From NCBI RefSeq assembly GCF_014982975.1, contig NZ_JADCKL010000007.1, positions 1-64,000 of the forward strand: a DNA stretch of 64,000 nt. The letters run 5' to 3'. How positions within the stretch are numbered: position 1 is the first letter of the stretch; every line of letters starts with the position of its first letter. A program made the position numbers and the translations under genes. The notes under the pieces are model-generated. The model saw nothing but the letters and a program-made list of their open reading frames with translations. It was not told where the DNA came from and did no database searches. The DNA is from Claveliimonas monacensis. GTDB taxonomy: Bacteria; Bacillota; Clostridia; Lachnospirales; Lachnospiraceae. Shown here piece after piece: positions 60,921 to 64,000 of the stretch.

Positions 60921-61232
60921 TTATTGCTCTTGTATCTGTCTGGGATCCTCCTCTTTCTTCAGCAGGATCTTCATAAATTCATCCCCTGTGATGGTTTCTC
61001 TCTCATAGAGGTACTGGGCCAGCTCGTCCAGTTTCCGTTTATTGTCCCGGATAATGGTCCTTGCCTTCTCATGCTGCTCTTTCACAACCTCCACCACTTT
61101 TCTGTCGATCTCCGCCTGTGTCTGGGCAGAACAGGAAAGAGATGTGTCGCCTCCCAGGTACTGGTTGGTCTGTGTCTCCATGGCCACCATGTCAAAAGCC
61201 TCGCTCATGCCGTACCTGGTGATCATGGCCCG
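60921..61232 (-). pseudogene. ftsH: C-terminal fragment of ATP-dependent zinc metalloprotease FtsH
   Basis: About 100 codons match only the end of FtsH: RAMITRYGMSEAFDMVAMET, then EIDRKVVEVVKEQHEKA and LAQYLYERETITGDEFMKIL. The AAA domain and the HEXXH protease centre, some 500 residues, are absent. Homology stops sharply at about 61232, where the codon before Arg-Ala-Met no longer fits FtsH, and plus-strand tetR coding sequence begins. An in-frame ATG at 61226 exists but has no ribosome binding site. This is the broken remnant of a gene, not a functional protease. Confidence 0.85.
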
Positions 61233-61234
61233 GA

Positions 61235-61696
61235 AAAGACCTGGTACAGGAGTGCGGCATCTCCCGCCAGGCCTTCTATTATCATTTCCAGGATATCCTG
61301 GACGTCATAGAGTGGATACTCCAGGAGGGCGCCAAGCGGCTTCTGGACCGCTGTCTGCAGGCGGAAAATACCAGGGCAGCGCTCCGGCTCTTTATAGATT
61401 TCGCCCTGGAAAACAGAAACTTCATCCAGCATCTGATCAACTCCAGACAGAGGGAGCAGATGGAAAATATCATCTACAAAAATTTCCGCGGCTATCTGGA
61501 AAACCTCTACCAGCACACTGCCGTGGACGCGTCCATGAGCTACCGGGATCTGTCCATAGCGCTGGACTTCTTTACATACGGGATCGGCGGCGTGCTCATC
61601 GAGAGCAGCAGAAACGGCAGGACGGACCCGGAAGTTCTGACAGACCAGCTCTACCGGCTGCTGTCCGGACAGATGGTGCAGATGCCCCTGGAATAG
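61235..61696 (+). pseudogene. TetR family regulator lacking its N-terminal end
   Basis: From 61235 the frame reads KDLVQECGISRQAFYYHFQD, the recognition part of a TetR HTH, followed by a C-terminal ligand domain (ALRLFIDFALENRNFIQHLI, LDFFTYGIGGVLIESSRNG). The first 25 or so residues, with helix 1, are missing, and a TGA lies in frame just upstream at 61220-61222. The first ATG (61460) is past the DNA-binding domain. The break coincides with the end of ftsH homology on the other strand, so both were cut by the same rearrangement. The stop is 3 bp from the convergent subtilase stop. Confidence 0.8.
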
Positions 61697-61699
61697 TCT

Positions 61700-63448
61700 T
61701 TATTCCGGAATGCTGTCCCGCACGCACAGAGCCCCGTACCCCACCTGGTTGTTGGGATACAGGGAAAGGCCCGGCAGTTTCCGGGCTCCTTTTCGCAGAT
61801 AGGCCTTTATCTTCTCACCGTAGAGATAAGGGTCATTTTCTTTTATGATCCCCCACTCCATCAGAAGGGCGGCCCCCCCTGTCACAAAAGGCGTGGCAAA
61901 GGAGGTTCCTGTGACTGCCTCCACCGTCCCTCCCGGCATTCTCGTCATCACATTTACTCCGGGAGCGGCCAGGTCCGGCTTTGTCCGGTAGCCTTCCCCC
62001 TCTCTTCCCCTCCCCGAGAAATCCGCGTACGTAAAGGTGCGGGCATCATAGGCACCCACCGTGATCACCCGGGAGGCGGTGGAGGGGATGGTAAATGTAT
62101 CCTCCTCTGAGGGGAAAAGGAAGCCCGTTCCCTGGTTCAATGCCGCCTCCGAGGGGAGCCACATCTGGTATCTGCCGTCCACCACCTCCCCCGCTTCCAG
62201 CAGGATCGTCCAGACGCCGGAGGCAATGTACGTCTCCACGGGGAGAAGATCAATAAAAATCTCCTGGGCCAGGCTGTAGGGACTTGGCTCCCCGTAATAG
62301 ACAAGGATCTCCGTGGGGCCGATCCGGAGTCTCTGAGTTCCTCTTATCTCCTGTATGGGATCGCTTCCCGCCCCGGAGGGAGTGATAATCGTTATGCGTA
62401 TCTGATCCGCATAGTTTTTCCATATCTGCAGGTTCATGGCCGTCTGCCTTTCCTGTACACCCAATTGGACAGCCACGGATTCGTAGCGTCCAAGCCTTCC
62501 TGCCGTGTGCCCCGCCGCATTCCCCTCATTGCCTGCCCCCACGCAGATGCAGGTCCGCCCCAGGTTGGCCACATCGTCAATATACCGTTCCAGAAGGGAG
62601 GTGCCATCGTGGGCGCCGTATGTATTCCCGAAGCTGATATTGATGACAAGTGGCATCCTGTATTCCAGCGACTTTCTCACCGCGTAGTCAATCCCCGCCA
62701 TCAGCTCCGTCGTCCTTGGGAAGCCATCCGTCCGGGGTACCCCAAGCTTCACCACCAGCAGGCTGCTGCGGGGCGCCACGCCCCGGTACCGGCTCTCCCC
62801 TCCGCCGTTTCCCGCCGCAATGGCAGCCACGGAGGTTCCGTGTCCCGACGTGTCCGTACCGGGGATGATCCTCCTTCTCTGCGCTTCTGACGGCGCTTCT
62901 ATGGCTGCATTGATCCGCTCCCGGGTATACTCTGTCCCCTCCGCGTATCCGACCGGGGGAGCTTCCCCCTCCTCCTGGCGGGGCGCCGCCGACTGATCCC
63001 ACAGGGCCAGGATCCGGGTCGAGCCGTCCTCATTCCGGAAATCCGGCAGCATGTAATCGATGCCTGAGTCTATGACCGCCACCAGAACCCCCTGTCCGAA
63101 AAGAGAAAAGCGCGCATCCTGCACCTCGTCAATGCAGGATACGCGCCTCCCGTCCGCTGTCTGAAAAAACAGCCGCTTTGGCTTTTCTATATATTCCACT
63201 TCCCTAAGAGCCGCCAGCTCAGACAGCCTGGACTCCTTCACTGTGACAATGGCGTACTCATTGAGCAGGTCTGTCAACCGCACAGCTACATTCCGGACAT
63301 TGTCCAGACTCCCGGTGTACTTCACGATCACATCCCACTCTCTTTCTATGGGATCATATCCCACATCCAGCTCCAGGGACTTCTCCCTCTCCTCCTGTGT
63401 AGCGTCCAGAGCAAGATTCAGAAGATCCTCTATTTTCTGTCCTGCCAT
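61700..63448 (-). CDS. S8 family serine peptidase, CspB-like
   Basis: A 582-residue subtilisin-like protease with a complete catalytic triad: Asp127 in VAVIDSGIDYMLPDF, His203 in SGHGTSVAAIAAGNG and Ser516 in GTSFATPFVTGG. A helical and alpha-beta prodomain-like region occupies residues 1-95. A jelly-roll-type insertion (about 340-450) lies between His and Ser, as in the clostridial Csp proteases that activate the germination enzyme SleC. No signal peptide is seen, in line with Csp proteins packed into spores. Csp membership is inferred from architecture; a general cytoplasmic or exported subtilase is possible. GGAAGTGA precedes the start weakly. Confidence 0.85.
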   Translation of the reverse strand: MAGQKIEDLLNLALDATQEEREKSLELDVGYDPIEREWDVIVKYTGSLDNVRNVAVRLTDLLNEYAIVTVKESRLSELAALREVEYIEKPKRLFFQTADGRRVSCIDEVQDARFSLFGQGVLVAVIDSGIDYMLPDFRNEDGSTRILALWDQSAAPRQEEGEAPPVGYAEGTEYTRERINAAIEAPSEAQRRRIIPGTDTSGHGTSVAAIAAGNGGGESRYRGVAPRSSLLVVKLGVPRTDGFPRTTELMAGIDYAVRKSLEYRMPLVINISFGNTYGAHDGTSLLERYIDDVANLGRTCICVGAGNEGNAAGHTAGRLGRYESVAVQLGVQERQTAMNLQIWKNYADQIRITIITPSGAGSDPIQEIRGTQRLRIGPTEILVYYGEPSPYSLAQEIFIDLLPVETYIASGVWTILLEAGEVVDGRYQMWLPSEAALNQGTGFLFPSEEDTFTIPSTASRVITVGAYDARTFTYADFSGRGREGEGYRTKPDLAAPGVNVMTRMPGGTVEAVTGTSFATPFVTGGAALLMEWGIIKENDPYLYGEKIKAYLRKGARKLPGLSLYPNNQVGYGALCVRDSIPE

Positions 63449-63492
63449 CCGCTGTCACTTCCTTATTATAGTTTCTTTTATAACTGTTTCCT

Positions 63493-64000
63493 TTACATCA
63501 CCGCTATACTGCCGTCTGTGTACGGAGCCAGGGACAGCGGAATGAAAAACCCCTTCTCATGCCTGCAGAGCGGGCATACTTCCGGGGCTTTTGTCCCCCT
63601 GTGAATGTGGCCGCAGTTCAGGCACATCCAGGCTCCCTCCTGGCCCAGCTCAAAGTAGGTGTTTGTCTCCAACAGCTTCTTAATCGCCCCGAACCGCTTT
63701 GCGTGAGTGTTCTCCACCTCCGCGGTCTGATAGAAAACAGAGGCCGCCTCCAGGAACCCCTCCTCCTTGGCCTGATCTCCAAAGGACTGGTACACATCTT
63801 TGTACTCCTCTGTCTCGTTGTGCTGCGCCGCACGCAGAAGATCCGTCAGAGAGTCAAAGGTGTCCACAGGGAAACTGCCGCAGATCTCTATGTTTTCTCC
63901 CTCCGCCTCCTTCAGAAGCTCATAGTACCGGTGGGCGTGGGCTCTTTCCTGTTCCGCGGTAAAAAGAAAGATCCGGCTCACCGAGTACATGTGATGTTCC
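63493..64000 (-). CDS. Rubrerythrin, cut by the right window edge
   Basis: The C-terminal 169 or so residues of a rubrerythrin, an iron protein that reduces peroxide in anaerobes. The four-helix ferritin-like part shows FTAEQERAHAHRYYELLKEA and FYQTAEVENTHAKRF, with Glu and His iron ligands; the C-terminal rubredoxin-like knuckles are WMCLNCGHIHRG and VCPLCRHEKGFF. The frame stays open to the window end, and the helix before FTAEQE continues (SVSRIF preceded by codons for EHH), so the true start and first helix lie outside; ATG 63990 is internal. Confidence 0.9.
   Translation of the reverse strand, partial: EHHMYSVSRIFLFTAEQERAHAHRYYELLKEAEGENIEICGSFPVDTFDSLTDLLRAAQHNETEEYKDVYQSFGDQAKEEGFLEAASVFYQTAEVENTHAKRFGAIKKLLETNTYFELGQEGAWMCLNCGHIHRGTKAPEVCPLCRHEKGFFIPLSLAPYTDGSIAVM

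Noticed and set aside
61042-61848. A 268-codon plus-strand frame across the ftsH remnant and tetR fragment
   Set aside because: It spans the rearrangement junction in a frame that fits neither gene; its translation is Arg- and Gly-rich without a family pattern.
1-64000. CRISPR array, tRNA, rRNA, complete insertion sequence or prophage
   Set aside because: No regularly spaced repeats, no tRNA-like cloverleaf ends and no transposase, integrase or phage structural genes were recognised on reading. The intron fragment at the left end is the only mobile element seen.

Overview
The window looks like a chromosomal segment of an anaerobic, moderately GC-rich Firmicute, most likely a gut-type member of the Lachnospiraceae (Clostridia). 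Evidence: clostridial synteny of rho, rpmE, a DUF1385 protein, prmC and prfA; strong AGGAGG-type ribosome binding sites; DUF4364, DUF4867 and DUF5107 proteins; a CspB-like S8 protease; rubrerythrin; an ECF transporter S component (BioY); and sugar uptake by PTS and ABC systems. Genus cannot be settled by reading alone. No rRNA, tRNA, CRISPR array or complete insertion sequence was seen. || Layout. 1-574: the 5' half of a group IIC intron with the start of its maturase, cut by the left edge and inserted exactly behind the terminator of a Uma2-family gene. 0.65-4.6 kb: Uma2 protein, an OmpR-type two-component system, and an ECF sigma/anti-sigma pair with an ECF-type promoter. 4.6-9.5 kb: aldose epimerase-like protein, a two-domain Nudix protein, NiaR repressor, a divergent EIIC-like transporter and BioY (vitamin and cofactor theme). 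9.6-13.1 kb: ABC1 kinase, phasin-like protein, DgkA and an EamA exporter. 13.1-17.6 kb: cysteine desulfidase-type enzyme, TetR regulator divergent from a P1B metal ATPase, and an unknown membrane protein. 17.8-24.2 kb: a trehalose PTS operon that also carries the general PTS genes (treP, treC, ptsH, ptsI) divergent from treR; treP appears broken by a small internal deletion. 24.2-28.7 kb: Ogt, LarA-like protein, ribosomal protein L25, a lipoprotein nuclease and a phospholipase C-like protein. || 28.9-43.6 kb is one large monosaccharide (probably pentose) island: xylulokinase, a FucI/AraA-family isomerase and a DUF4867 protein; a 21-bp-periodic coiled-coil gene; a three-gene ABC importer; and a five-gene sensory block (AraC regulator, membrane-anchored sugar-binding protein, YesM/LytS-type kinase, YesN-type regulator, extra binding lipoprotein). 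The sensory block resembles the XylFII-LytS-YesN xylose-sensing arrangement. || 43.6-55.3 kb is core metabolism and information processing: PopT/DUF368, HisC, a second aminotransferase, DUF2156 protein, release factor module, L31, Rho, malic enzyme, a TIGR01212-type radical SAM protein and DUF4364. 55.3-64 kb: ABC exporter and cysteine synthase pair, SseB-like protein, DUF5107/TPR protein, a rearrangement junction where an ftsH tail and a tetR fragment meet head to head at about 61,233, a CspB-like subtilase, and a rubrerythrin cut by the right edge. || The most notable points are the treP deletion, an HPr with lysine instead of the regulatory serine at position 46 inside the trehalose operon, the ftsH/tetR junction, the intron sited at a terminator, and the sugar island with its three-part sensor and unusual isomerase genes. 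All calls come from reading the sequence and remembered family features; no searches were run.
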